A stretch of DNA of 64,000 nucleotides. Origin: Streptomyces violaceoruber. Lineage in GTDB: Bacteria; Actinomycetota; Actinomycetes; Streptomycetales; Streptomycetaceae. Each line of letters starts with the position of its first letter. The stretch's first letter is position 1. The stretch spans positions 1 through 64,000 of the forward strand of contig JODI01000030.1 of NCBI GenBank assembly GCA_000720805.1, read 5' to 3'. The notes beneath the pieces were generated by a model. That model was given only the letters and a program-made list of their open reading frames with translations, was not told the origin of the DNA and searched no databases. The translations under genes and the position numbers were made by a program. Of this stretch, positions 24,075-32,927 are shown piece after piece.

Positions 24075-24788
24075 ATGGCTGGACTCGCAGAATCCGGGTC
24101 GAACCCTGACGTCGATCTGCTGTACGACATCAACGGCCTCGCCAAGGACGCGCCCGCGTGGTTCGACCGGGCCGTGGAGTTCGTCGGCGAGTACGGACTG
24201 CTGCTCGCCATGGTGCTGCTCGTGGTGTGGTGCTGGTGGTCCGTGCGGCGGCGCGGCGCCGAGGACGCGGCGTCCTCCGTGGCCGCGCTGGTCTGGGCAC
24301 CGCTGGCCGCCGGTATCGCGGTGCTGGTGAACGTGCCGATACGGGGCTTCGTCGAGCGGCCCAGGCCCTTTCGCACCCATGAGGGGATCGACGTCCTGGT
24401 CTCCGGCAAGACCGACTACTCGTTCGTCAGCGACCACGCGACGATCACCATGGCGATGGCGGTCGGACTGTTCGTCGCGAACCGGAAGTTCGGGCTCCTC
24501 GGCCTCGGCCTCGCGCTGCTCGAAGGGTTCTGCCGGATCTACATGGGCGTGCACTACCCGACGGACGTCGTCGGCGGCTTCGCGCTGGGCACCGCCGTCG
24601 CGCTGCTGCTGTCCCCGGTGGCCATGGCCCTGCTGACCCCGCTCACCAAGGCGATCGAGCGGTCCCCGGTGGCCGGCCGGCTGATCCGGGCGCGGGGGCG
24701 GTCGTACGACGAACAGGACGCCGTGATGTCCAGGACCCGGCGGGAGGCCGCGGACGCGGGCACCGAGGAACGGGACCTCGCCGCGTAG
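24075..24788 (+). CDS. PAP2-family membrane phosphatase
   Basis: Protein of 237 aa with about five hydrophobic segments. The three PAP2 motifs are present though not canonical: VPIRGFVERPRPF (K/R-x6-R-P), YSFVSDHATI (normally P-S-G-H, here V-S-D-H) and RIYMGVHYPTDVVGG (R-x5-H-x3-D). It would dephosphorylate a lipid phosphate or similar at the membrane. ATG 24075 has AAGGGG 9 nt upstream; the reading frame opens earlier but without such a site. It lies near the phosphate-uptake block and a possible PHO box. Confidence 0.85.
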   Translation: MAGLAESGSNPDVDLLYDINGLAKDAPAWFDRAVEFVGEYGLLLAMVLLVVWCWWSVRRRGAEDAASSVAALVWAPLAAGIAVLVNVPIRGFVERPRPFRTHEGIDVLVSGKTDYSFVSDHATITMAMAVGLFVANRKFGLLGLGLALLEGFCRIYMGVHYPTDVVGGFALGTAVALLLSPVAMALLTPLTKAIERSPVAGRLIRARGRSYDEQDAVMSRTRREAADAGTEERDLAA

Positions 24789-24812
24789 GCGGACCGGGCG
24801 GACCGCAGCTCC

Positions 24813-26369
24813 TCACAGCGCCTGGGGATAGGTGAAGAAGCGGCTGGGGTCGTACTGCTTCTTGACGGTGGTCAGACGCGCCGCGGCGGCGCCGTAGTAC
24901 GCCTTGCGCCAGTCGGTCAGGGTCGGGTCGGTGTAGTTCTGGTAGGCGGCGCCCGAGGCGTACGGCTTCATCGCGTTGTGGGCCCCGGTCAGCCAGGCCT
25001 GGGCCGTCGAGCCGCTCGTCCCGGCCCGCCAGGAGGCGATGTACTGGGCCAGCATCCGGGAGCGGCGGTGGACGAACGCCGTCGCGGTCGGGGAGACCCG
25101 GTTGACCGCCCCGCCGAGCGCCGTGAACGCGATGCTGCCGGAGCCGCCGCGGATCGTGCCCATCTGCCTGAGCAGCGTCTGGATGCCGGCCGGGGAGAGC
25201 GAGCGGTCGAAGAAGTCCGAGCGGGCGGCGTACGTCTCTCGGCCGAGCGCGCCCTGCGTGGAGCGGCCGGGTGTCGAGCCCGGCAGGTGGCACTGGGCGT
25301 TCGTCGAGAAGGAGGAGCAGCCCGCGTAGATCTCCATCGCCTCCTCGTAGCCGCGGCGGCGGAGCGAGACGCTGCTCGCGGGGGCGCCGACCTTGTCCGC
25401 GAGGCGGTCGACCGCGTTCTTGAGTTCGCCGTACGTGCCGAGGGAGAACGCGGCGACGGAGACGGTGGCGTGGCCGCCGACCGTGCCCGCCAGGTGCAGG
25501 GACGACCAGATCTCGTCCGGCTGGGACGGGCCCCACTCCTGCCAGGCCCTCATCACCGCGGCCGCCTTCGACCACGGCCAGGACAGGTACGCCGTCACGG
25601 CCTGCGGGGCCGGGTGCGTGGCGAACTGCAGTTCGGTGACGACGCCGAAATTGCCGTTGCCCGCGCCGCGCAGGGCCCAGAAGAGGTCCTTGTGGTCGGT
25701 GGCGTTGGCGGTCAGTTGCTTGCCGTCGGCGGTGACGATCGTCGCCTGGGTGAGGCTGTCGCAGGTCAGGCCGTACGCACGGGAGGCGACCCCGTGGCCG
25801 CCGCCGAGGGTGAGGCCGGAGATGCCGACGGTCGGGCAGGAGCCGGCGGGGATCGTCACGCCTTTCGCGGCCAGGGCCCGGTAGACGTCGATCAGTTTGG
25901 CGCCGGCGCCGACGACCGCCGTGCCGCCGCTCGCCCGGACACGGTTCAGTTTCGAGACATCGACGATCAGGCGGCCGTCGCCGGAGGACCAGCCCGCGTA
26001 GGAGTGGCCGCCGTTGCGGATCGCCACACGGAGGGAGTGTGCGCGGGCGTAGGACAGGGTCGTACGGATGTCGTCGGTGTTCGCCACGTAGGCGACCGCG
26101 GCCGGCTTCAGGGAGTCGAAGCGGGTGTTGTAGAGCTGGCGGGCGGACTTCCAGTCGGCGTCGCCGGGACGGACCAGGGTGCCGTCGAGGTCACGGGCGA
26201 GGGCGGCCCAGTTGGCGGCGGCGACCGCGCTGGCGGTCCGGAACGGGGTGCGGGAAGCCGAGGCTGAGCTGGCCGAGCTGCTCGCGGCGGAGCCGCCGCC
26301 GGTCCTGCAGGCCGTTGCCAGCCCCGCGAGTGCGGTGGCGGTGCCGCCTATGAACGTACGCCGTTCCAT
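24813..26369 (-). CDS. Exported FAD-linked oxidase (BBE-like)
   Basis: Protein of 518 aa. The N terminus MERRTFIGGTATALAG is a twin-arginine signal and LATAC looks like a lipobox, so the enzyme is probably folded in the cytoplasm, exported by Tat and possibly lipid-anchored. The FAD domain has NGGHSYAGWSSGDG and PAGSCPTVGISGLTLGGGHG; His and Cys there fit bicovalent flavin attachment. The C-terminal BBE segment is NYTDPTLTDWRKAYYG and KKQYDPSRFFTYPQ. It oxidises a carbohydrate or alkaloid-like alcohol, unknown which. ATG 26369 has GGAGG 8 nt upstream. Confidence 0.9.
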   Translation of the reverse strand: MERRTFIGGTATALAGLATACRTGGGSAASSSASSASASRTPFRTASAVAAANWAALARDLDGTLVRPGDADWKSARQLYNTRFDSLKPAAVAYVANTDDIRTTLSYARAHSLRVAIRNGGHSYAGWSSGDGRLIVDVSKLNRVRASGGTAVVGAGAKLIDVYRALAAKGVTIPAGSCPTVGISGLTLGGGHGVASRAYGLTCDSLTQATIVTADGKQLTANATDHKDLFWALRGAGNGNFGVVTELQFATHPAPQAVTAYLSWPWSKAAAVMRAWQEWGPSQPDEIWSSLHLAGTVGGHATVSVAAFSLGTYGELKNAVDRLADKVGAPASSVSLRRRGYEEAMEIYAGCSSFSTNAQCHLPGSTPGRSTQGALGRETYAARSDFFDRSLSPAGIQTLLRQMGTIRGGSGSIAFTALGGAVNRVSPTATAFVHRRSRMLAQYIASWRAGTSGSTAQAWLTGAHNAMKPYASGAAYQNYTDPTLTDWRKAYYGAAAARLTTVKKQYDPSRFFTYPQAL

Positions 26370-26556
26370 GTCCGTGTCCTCCGTCGGCCGACCGCCGGCA
26401 TTCCGTCGGCTCTGTGGAACGAGACGGGCCCACGCCGCCACGGGTTCCACCTCAGGGTCGGGGGAGGTCGGCGGTGAGCTGTGGCGGTGTCCATGCCGGT
26501 ACCTCCATGTGCCCTCCTCGTAAGCGTTCCGTGACCTAACCACACCGCCTTCAGGG

Positions 26557-26600
26557 GTTCACCCTGCGTTCATTTGCGGCCGTAGGCGCCTTCACCTGAT
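26557..26600 (+). promoter_or_regulatory. PHO box upstream of pstS
   Basis: GTTCACCCTGC (26557) and GTTCATTTGCG (26568) are adjacent 11-nt direct repeats with the PhoP consensus GTTCACC. A weak unit follows, then CTTCACCTGAT (26590) in the same 11-nt phase. They lie 118-161 nt before the pstS start. This is the expected site for activation by PhoP in phosphate starvation. Confidence 0.85.
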
Positions 26601-26717
26601 CTGCCTAATTTCAGCCTTACGGATGTGGGCCGCGTACCGGGAATACGCGCCCGCATCACCCAGACTTCTCGCACGCCGCCGAATTCAGGACGGCGGCTCC
26701 TGGAAGGAACTCCCTCA

Positions 26718-27842
26718 GTGAAGCTTCAGCGCATGAACCGGCGGGCCCTCACCCTCGGTGCTCTCGCCGTCTCCGGCGCCCTGGCCCTCACGGCGTGCGG
26801 CTCCGACGACACCAGCAGCGGTGGCGGCAGCAGCGCCTCCGCCACGGCTGCCGCCGGCAACATCAAGTGTGACGACGCCAAGGGCCAACTGCTCGCCGAC
26901 GGCTCCTCCGCGCAGAAGAACGCGATCGACGCCTGGGTCAAGCAGTTCACCCAGGCCTGCGGCGTGCAGATCAACTACAAGGGCAGCGGCTCCGGCGCCG
27001 GTATCACCGCCTTCACGCAGGGCCAGGTCGCCTTCGCCGGTTCCGACTCCGCGCTGAAGCCCGAAGAGGTCACCGCCTCCAAGAGCGTCTGCTCCGGCGG
27101 CCAGGGCATCGACCTCCCGATGGTCGGCGGCCCGATCGCGGTCGGCGTCAACGTCCCGGGTGTGGACAAGATCGTCCTGGACGCCCCGACGATCGCCAAG
27201 ATCTTCAACGGCAAGATCTCGAACTGGAACGACGAGGCCATCAAGAAGCTGAACCCCGACGCGAAGCTTCCCGACCTCAAGATCCAGGCGTTCCACCGCT
27301 CCGAGGACTCCGGTACCACGGACAACTTCACCAAGTACCTGATCGCCTCCGCCAAGAGCGACTGGCCCTACTCGGGCGGCAAGGCCTGGCAGGCCAAGGG
27401 CGGCCAGTCAGCGTCCGGTTCCTCCGGTGTCGCCCAGCAGGTCAAGCAGACCTCCGGCGCGATCGGCTACATGGAGCTGTCGTACGCCAAGGACGGCATC
27501 GTCCCGGCCAGCATCGACACGGGCGCCTCCGCCCCGGTCGAGGCCACCGTGGACAACGCCACCAAGGCCATCGCGGACGCCAAGGTCGTCGGCACCGGCA
27601 AGGACCTGGCGCTCAAGCTGAACTACGCGACCAAGGCCGAGGGCGCCTACCCGCTTGTCCTCGTGACCTACGAGATCGCCTGCGACAAGGGCAACAAGGC
27701 GGACACGCTGGCCGCCACCAAGGCGTTCCTGCGCTTCATCGCCTCCGAGGACGGCCAGAAGGTCCTCGCGGCCAACGACTACGCGCCGATCCCCGACGAC
27801 ATCATCGCCAAGGTCCGCACCACCATCGAGGGCCTGAGCTGA
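26718..27842 (+). CDS. pstS: Phosphate ABC transporter substrate-binding lipoprotein
   Basis: Protein of 374 aa, high-affinity phosphate receptor. The signal peptide ends in lipobox LALTAC with C27 as the lipidated residue. The binding fold has ADGSSAQKNAIDAWV, NYKGSGSGAGITAF and AFAGSDSAL, and later FHRSEDSGTTDNFTKYL, the phosphate-contacting loops of PstS. The start is GTG 26718 with AAGGAA upstream, so annotation from the longer frame would be wrong. Controlled by the PHO box at 26557-26600. Followed by an 18-bp stem-loop that may keep its mRNA more abundant than that of the other pst genes. Confidence 0.97.
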   Translation: MKLQRMNRRALTLGALAVSGALALTACGSDDTSSGGGSSASATAAAGNIKCDDAKGQLLADGSSAQKNAIDAWVKQFTQACGVQINYKGSGSGAGITAFTQGQVAFAGSDSALKPEEVTASKSVCSGGQGIDLPMVGGPIAVGVNVPGVDKIVLDAPTIAKIFNGKISNWNDEAIKKLNPDAKLPDLKIQAFHRSEDSGTTDNFTKYLIASAKSDWPYSGGKAWQAKGGQSASGSSGVAQQVKQTSGAIGYMELSYAKDGIVPASIDTGASAPVEATVDNATKAIADAKVVGTGKDLALKLNYATKAEGAYPLVLVTYEIACDKGNKADTLAATKAFLRFIASEDGQKVLAANDYAPIPDDIIAKVRTTIEGLS

Positions 27843-27849
27843 CCTGAGC

Positions 27850-27893
27850 GTGCGGTCCGGTCCGGGGCCTGAGAACCCCGGACCGGACCGCAC
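27850..27893 (+). terminator. Long stem-loop between pstS and pstC
   Basis: Positions 27850-27867 pair perfectly with 27876-27893 (18 bp, 8-nt loop), starting 8 nt after the pstS stop. No T-run follows, so it is better seen as an attenuator or mRNA-stabilising 3' structure than a full terminator. It would explain excess PstS over the permease. Confidence 0.75.
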
Positions 27894-27985
27894 CGTCCGG
27901 TGCACCGCCGCCAGGAGCCGCCGCACACCGCGACCGGCTCCGCTGGACCGTACAGCGCGTACGGCTCCGCAGACCGGAGAACCCG

Positions 27986-28993
27986 ATGGACATAACCACC
28001 AAGAACACCGAAGCCCCTCCCCCCACCCCACAACCGACCGTGGCCGAGCAGAAGCGCGCGGCCCGTGGCGCCACCCGACCCGGTGACCGGATCTTCCTCG
28101 GTCTCTCCCGCGGGTCGGGCATTCTGCTGCTCGTGATCATGGCCGCGATCGCGGGCTTCCTCACCTACCGCGCCTCGATCGCGATCAGCAAGGACGACGC
28201 CAACTTCCTCACCACCTTCGAGTGGAACACCGGTGTCCTCCCGCCGAAGTTCGGCATCGCCGTCCTCGCCTTCGGCACGGTCGTCTCCTCGATCATCGCC
28301 ATGGTCATCGCGGTCCCGATCGCCGTCGCCATCGCGCTGTTCCTCACCCACTACGCCCCGCGCAGGCTGCGCGGTCCGATCTCCTACGTGATCGACCTGC
28401 TCGCCGCCGTGCCGTCCATCGTGTACGGCCTGTGGGGCGCCCTCGTCCTCGTCCCGAACATGGTCGGCCTGTTCAGCTGGCTGAACGACTACTTCGGCTG
28501 GACCGGCATCTTCTCCTGGCAGGCCGGCGCGCCCCGCTCGATGCTGACCGTCGGCATCCTGCTCGCGATCATGATCCTGCCGATCGTCACCAACGTGAGC
28601 CGCGAGGTCTTCCGCCAGGCTCCGCAGATGATCGAGGAGGCGGCCCTCGCCCTGGGCGCCACCCGCTGGGAGGTCATCCGCATGGCGGTGATCCCCTTCG
28701 GGCGCTCCGGCGTGATCTCCGCATCGATGCTGGGCCTCGGCCGCGCGCTCGGCGAGACGATGGCCGTGGCCACCGTGCTCTCGCCGACCTTCGACATCCA
28801 GGCCAGCCTGCTCGACCCGGGCGGCGGCACCTTCGCCCAGAACATCGCCAGCAAGTTCAGTGAGGCAAGCGAAACCGGCCGGGACGCGCTGATCGCCTCC
28901 GGTCTGGTCCTGTTCGTCATCACCCTGCTGGTCAACGGCGCGGCGCGCATGATCATCGCCCGCCGCAAGGAGTACTCGGGGGCCAACGCATGA
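27986..28993 (+). CDS. pstC: Phosphate ABC transporter permease PstC
   Basis: Protein of 335 aa with a Pro-rich cytoplasmic N terminus and six membrane segments. The permease EAA-type loop is EEAALALGATRWEVIRMAV, about 100 residues from the end. Pairs with PstA to form the membrane channel for phosphate. Its stop overlaps the pstA start by 4 nt (ATGA). Confidence 0.96.
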   Translation: MDITTKNTEAPPPTPQPTVAEQKRAARGATRPGDRIFLGLSRGSGILLLVIMAAIAGFLTYRASIAISKDDANFLTTFEWNTGVLPPKFGIAVLAFGTVVSSIIAMVIAVPIAVAIALFLTHYAPRRLRGPISYVIDLLAAVPSIVYGLWGALVLVPNMVGLFSWLNDYFGWTGIFSWQAGAPRSMLTVGILLAIMILPIVTNVSREVFRQAPQMIEEAALALGATRWEVIRMAVIPFGRSGVISASMLGLGRALGETMAVATVLSPTFDIQASLLDPGGGTFAQNIASKFSEASETGRDALIASGLVLFVITLLVNGAARMIIARRKEYSGANA

Positions 28994-30051
28994 GCACCGC
29001 AGTCGCCGACAAGCGCCCCAGCAGCACCCTGCGCGGCGCCACCCTTCCCAAGTGGGCGCCGTACGCCATCGCCGCCGGCTCCCTCGTCGTGGCGATCGTC
29101 ATCGGCCTGGCCGCCGGCCTGGACAGCAAGATCCAGCAGGGCCTGATCGCCGCGATCCTCTTCGTCCTCGGTACGTATGTGATCTCCGCTCGTGTCGAGG
29201 GCCGCCGCCAGGCCAAGGACCGGATCGCGACCTCGCTGGTCTGGGTCGCGTTCCTGCTCGCCGTGGTGCCGCTGGTCTCCCTGGTGTGGACCACCGTCTC
29301 GCGTGGTGTGAAGGTCCTCGACATCTACTTCCTGACCCACTCGATGGGCCTGGTCTCCGACACCGAGCCGGGCGGCGGTATCTACCACGCCATCCTCGGC
29401 AGCCTGGAGCAGGTCGGCCTGGCCACGCTGATCGCCGCGCCGATCGGTGTGCTCACCGCGATCTACCTGGTCGAGTACGGGCGCGGCAACCTGGCCCGGT
29501 CCGTCACGTTCTTCGTCGACGTGATGACCGGTATCCCGTCGATCGTCGCCGGTCTGTTCATCCTGAGCATCATGCTGATGTTCGACATGCAGCCCTTCGG
29601 CTTCGCCGGTTCGCTGGCGCTGGCCATCCTGATGATGCCGGTCGTGGTCCGCTCCACGGAGGAGATGCTCAAGCTCGTCCCGAACGAGCTGCGCGAGGCG
29701 TCCCTGGCGCTCGGCGTGCCGAAGTGGCGCACCATTCTCAAGGTGGTTCTTCCGACCTCGGTCGGCGGCATCACCACCGGCATCATGCTGGCCGTGGCCC
29801 GTATCGCGGGCGAGACCGCGCCGGTGCTGCTGCTGGTGTGGGGCAACTCGATCATCAACGCCAACCCGTTCGAGGGTGCGCAGCAGTCGTTGCCGCTGTA
29901 CATCTATCAGCAGTATGCGAACAGTCAGGGCTCCGGAGCGGCGTACGACCGTGCGTGGGCCGCGGCGCTGACGCTGATCGCGTTCGTGATGATCCTCAAC
30001 CTGGTGGCTCGCGGGATCGCCCGCTGGAAGGCCCCGAAGACCGGTCGCTGA
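28990..30051 (+). CDS. pstA: Phosphate ABC transporter permease PstA
   Basis: Protein of 353 aa with an N-terminal pair of hydrophobic helices followed by the PstA core. It includes GIYHAILGSLEQVGLATLI, IYLVEYGRGNLARSV, TGIPSIVAGLFILS and the EAA loop REASLALGVPKWRTILKVV. Second permease subunit of the Pst system, translationally coupled to pstC. Confidence 0.96.
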   Translation: MSTAVADKRPSSTLRGATLPKWAPYAIAAGSLVVAIVIGLAAGLDSKIQQGLIAAILFVLGTYVISARVEGRRQAKDRIATSLVWVAFLLAVVPLVSLVWTTVSRGVKVLDIYFLTHSMGLVSDTEPGGGIYHAILGSLEQVGLATLIAAPIGVLTAIYLVEYGRGNLARSVTFFVDVMTGIPSIVAGLFILSIMLMFDMQPFGFAGSLALAILMMPVVVRSTEEMLKLVPNELREASLALGVPKWRTILKVVLPTSVGGITTGIMLAVARIAGETAPVLLLVWGNSIINANPFEGAQQSLPLYIYQQYANSQGSGAAYDRAWAAALTLIAFVMILNLVARGIARWKAPKTGR

Positions 30052-30091
30052 CGCGGCCATCGGCGACTGATTCTGGAAGTGAAGTAGAAAC

Positions 30092-30868
30092 ATGGCCAAG
30101 CGAATCGACGTAAGCGGGCTCACCGCCTACTACGGATCCCACAAGGCGATCGAGGACATCTCGATGACGGTCGAGCCGCGTTCGGTGACGGCCTTCATCG
30201 GCCCCTCCGGCTGCGGCAAGTCGACGTTCCTGCGCACGCTGAACCGGATGCACGAGGTCACCTCGGGCGGCCGGGTCGAGGGCAAGGTGCTGCTGGACGA
30301 CGAGGACCTGTACGGGCAGGGCATCGACCCGGTGTCCGTGCGCCGCGAGGTCGGCATGGTCTTCCAGCGGCCGAATCCCTTCCCCACGATGTCGATCTTC
30401 GACAACGTGGCGGCGGGGCTGCGGCTCAACGGCAACTACAAGAAGAGCGAGCTCGGCGACATCGTCGAGAAGTCGCTCAAGGGCGCCAACCTCTGGAACG
30501 AGGTGAAGGACCGCCTGAACAAGCCGGGTTCCGGCCTGTCCGGCGGTCAGCAGCAGCGTCTGTGCATCGCGCGGGCGATCGCCGTGGAGCCGAACGTGCT
30601 GCTCATGGACGAGCCCTGCTCGGCCCTGGACCCGATCTCCACGCTCGCCATCGAGGACCTGATCGGTGAGCTGAAGGAGCGCTTCACGATCGTCATCGTG
30701 ACGCACAACATGCAGCAGGCGGCGCGGGTGTCGGACCGTACGGCGTTCTTCAACCTGTCGGCGGTCGGGCAGCCCGGCAAGCTGATCGAGATCGACGAGA
30801 CGGAGCGGATCTTCTCCAACCCGTCGGTACAGGCCACGGAGGACTACATCTCCGGCCGCTTCGGCTGA
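30092..30868 (+). CDS. pstB: Phosphate ABC transporter ATPase PstB
   Basis: Protein of 258 aa. Walker [10 protein letters not shown] (37-45), signature LSGGQQQRL (149-157), Walker [12 protein letters not shown] (170-180) and the switch His in [16 protein letters not shown]. The energising subunit for PstCA, 40 nt after pstA. Two strong hairpins follow, ending the operon; no phoU is attached to it. Confidence 0.97.
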   Translation: MAKRIDVSGLTAYYGSHKAIEDISMTVEPRSVTAFIGPSGCGKSTFLRTLNRMHEVTSGGRVEGKVLLDDEDLYGQGIDPVSVRREVGMVFQRPNPFPTMSIFDNVAAGLRLNGNYKKSELGDIVEKSLKGANLWNEVKDRLNKPGSGLSGGQQQRLCIARAIAVEPNVLLMDEPCSALDPISTLAIEDLIGELKERFTIVIVTHNMQQAARVSDRTAFFNLSAVGQPGKLIEIDETERIFSNPSVQATEDYISGRFG

Positions 30869-30888
30869 GCCGACGCGGTTTCATGACC

Positions 30889-30961
30889 CCTCGCGGTGCT
30901 GCATGGCGGTGCCACCGCGAGGACGAAAGGGCCCGCCCCCCGGCTTCCGGGGGGCGGGCCC
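30889..30961 (+). terminator. Double hairpin terminator after pstB
   Basis: CCTCGCGGT/ACCGCGAGG arms (30889-30922) are followed by a very strong G/C stem of 15 bp (30929-30943 with 30947-30961). They lie between the convergent pstB and pit genes and probably stop pstB transcription. Confidence 0.8.
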
Positions 30962-30990
30962 GTCTCGTCTCACCGCGGGGAACGGCCCGC

Positions 30991-31136
30991 GGTGGCTACG
31001 GCAACGCCAGGGCTGCAAGGGCGGCTACCGGAACGGCAGGTACACGAGGGCGGCTACCGAGCCGGGTCGCCCACGGCCTGCGCCTCCGGAACGTCCAGGT
31101 ACACGAGGGCGGCTACAGGAACGCAAGGTTCACGAG
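30991..31136 (-). repeat. Tandem copies of the pit 3' end, 29-bp units
   Basis: Four head-to-tail units: 30991-31019, 31020-31048, 31049-31107 (59 bp, with an inner insert) and 31108-31136. The last contains the true end of pit (L-V-N-L-A-F-L-stop). Read on the minus strand each downstream unit again gives CTCGTG or a close variant, about six codons, and TAG. The 21-bp core is identical at 31037-31057 and 31096-31116. Confidence 0.85.
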
Positions 31137-32111
31137 TCCGAACGCCGCCGCCGCCACGATGGCCGCCGCCGGCATGGTGATGAACCAGCCCAGGACGATG
31201 TTCTTGGCCACACCCCAGCGCACCGCGTTCACGCGCTTCGTCGCGCCGACGCCCATGATCGCGGAGGTGATGACGTGGGTGGTGGAGATCGGCGCCTTGA
31301 AGATGAACGCCGTGACGAACATGATCGACGCGCCGGTCGTCTCGGCGGCGAAGCCCTGCGGCGGGTCCAGCTCGATGATCTTGCGGCCGAGGGTGCGCAT
31401 GATGCGCCACCCGCCCGCGTACGTGCCCAGAGACAGCATCAGGGCGCAGGCGATCTTCACCCACACCGGGATCGGATCGTCCGCGCCCTGAACGTCACCG
31501 ATGACGAGAGCCATCACGACGATGCCCATCGTCTTCTGGGCGTCCTGCAGACCGTGCCCGAGCGCCATGCCGGCCGCGGACACCGTCTGGGCTATCCGGA
31601 ATCCGCGCTTGGCCTTGTGCGGGTTGGACTTGCGGAAGAGCCACATGATCGCGCACATCACCAGATAGCCGGCGACCAGGCCCACGACGGGGGAGATGAA
31701 CATCGGGATGACGACCTTGTCCAGCACACCGGACCAGATGACGTCCGTACCGCCCGCGAGCGCCGCGCCCACCATGCCGCCGAACAAGGCGTGCGACGAG
31801 GACGACGGCAGTCCGAAGTACCAGGTGACGAGGTTCCAGACGATGGCGCCCGTCAGCGCGGCGAAGAGGATGCCCATCCCCTTGGAGCCGGTGGGCGTCT
31901 CGATCAGTCCCTTGCTGACGGTGTGCGCGACACCGCTGCCGAGGAACGCGCCCGCGAGGTTCATCACCGCGGCCATCGCCAGGGCGGCCCGCGGGGTCAG
32001 GGCGCGCGTGGAGACCGACGTGGCGATGGCGTTCGCCGAGTCGTGGAAGCCGTTCGTGTACGTGAATCCGAGCGCGACCCCGATGGTCACGATCAACGCG
32101 AAGGTGTCCAT
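31113..32111 (-). CDS. pit: PiT-family low-affinity inorganic phosphate transporter
   Basis: Protein of 332 aa with about ten membrane helices and the duplicated PiT signatures: GFHDSANAIATSVSTRAL near the N terminus and GLQDAQKTMGIV plus STTHVITSAIMGVG in the C-terminal half. It exchanges metal-phosphate with protons. ATG 32111 follows the DUF47 gene by 7 nt, so the two are an operon. The 3' end lies in a tandem-repeat array (30991-31136). Convergent with pstSCAB, so both phosphate uptake routes lie together. Confidence 0.95.
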   Translation of the reverse strand: MDTFALIVTIGVALGFTYTNGFHDSANAIATSVSTRALTPRAALAMAAVMNLAGAFLGSGVAHTVSKGLIETPTGSKGMGILFAALTGAIVWNLVTWYFGLPSSSSHALFGGMVGAALAGGTDVIWSGVLDKVVIPMFISPVVGLVAGYLVMCAIMWLFRKSNPHKAKRGFRIAQTVSAAGMALGHGLQDAQKTMGIVVMALVIGDVQGADDPIPVWVKIACALMLSLGTYAGGWRIMRTLGRKIIELDPPQGFAAETTGASIMFVTAFIFKAPISTTHVITSAIMGVGATKRVNAVRWGVAKNIVLGWFITMPAAAIVAAAAFGLVNLAFL

Positions 32112-32118
32112 GAAAGGG

Positions 32119-32739
32119 TCAGGACTCCTTGACGGCGATGGTCTCCACCGTGTTCGCCACATGCTCGAACGCGTCGGCCGCTTCCTCGAGCACGTCGACG
32201 ATCTGCTTGAGCTTCAGCACCTCGATGGCCTCGTACTTGCCGTTGAAGAGGTGGGCGAGCAGCTTGCGGTGGATCTGGTCGGCCTGGTTCTCCAGCCGGT
32301 TGACCTCGATCCAGTACTCGGTGAGGTTGTCCATCGTGCGCAGGTTGGGCATCGCCTCGGCGGTCAGTTCGGCCGCCCGTGCCAGCACCTCGATCTGCTG
32401 CTCGACGCCCTTGGGCAGTTCCTCCACGTTGTAGAGGACGACCAGGTCGACGGCTTCCTCCATGAAGTCCATGATGTCGTCGAGGGACGACGCCAGGTTG
32501 TAGATGTCCTCGCGGTCGAAGGGCGTGATGAAGGAGGAGTTCAGCTGGTGGAAGATCGCGTGCGTGGCATCGTCACCCGCGTGTTCCGCGGCCCGCATGC
32601 GCTCTGCGATCTCGGCCCGGGCGGAGGCGTCCGCCCCGAGCAGTTCCATGAGGAGTTTCGAGCCCGTGACGATGTTGTCCGCGGACGCGGCGAACATGTC
32701 GTAGAAGCTCGTCTCCCTGGGGGTCAGACGAAAGCGCAC
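32119..32739 (-). CDS. DUF47 PhoU-like Pit accessory protein
   Basis: Protein of 206 aa, all-helical, of the DUF47/YkaA type: ERMRAAEHAGDDATHAIFHQ, FDREDIYNLASSLDDIMDFM (the acidic metal-binding E/D-x-x-D-x-x-x-x-D-D motifs) and LENQADQIHRKLLAHLF. Members sit beside pit genes and regulate the transporter. The start is GTG 32739 with GAGGA upstream. Confidence 0.92.
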   Translation of the reverse strand: MRFRLTPRETSFYDMFAASADNIVTGSKLLMELLGADASARAEIAERMRAAEHAGDDATHAIFHQLNSSFITPFDREDIYNLASSLDDIMDFMEEAVDLVVLYNVEELPKGVEQQIEVLARAAELTAEAMPNLRTMDNLTEYWIEVNRLENQADQIHRKLLAHLFNGKYEAIEVLKLKQIVDVLEEAADAFEHVANTVETIAVKES

Positions 32740-32892
32740 AAGGGGTCCTCGGGGTGCATCGGTTTCGGTCAGGCTGATGCTAGGCGCATCATCCGGCCAC
32801 GGCTAATGGGCCGTCCCCCAGTGTCGCCCATCGGGCAGACTGCTCGGCACGGGGGCCGCCTGCAGGCCACATACCCCGGAAAGTTCGGTACG

Positions 32893-32913
32893 ATATACCC
32901 AGTAGGGGTATAT
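32893..32913. promoter_or_regulatory. CsoR operator
   Basis: ATATACCC-AGTAG-GGGTATAT is a perfect 8-bp-arm inverted repeat, the G/C-tract operator type recognised by copper-sensing CsoR. It lies 14 nt before the csoR start, so it implies autorepression. Confidence 0.85.
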
Positions 32914-32927
32914 GTCTGGAGGACGCG

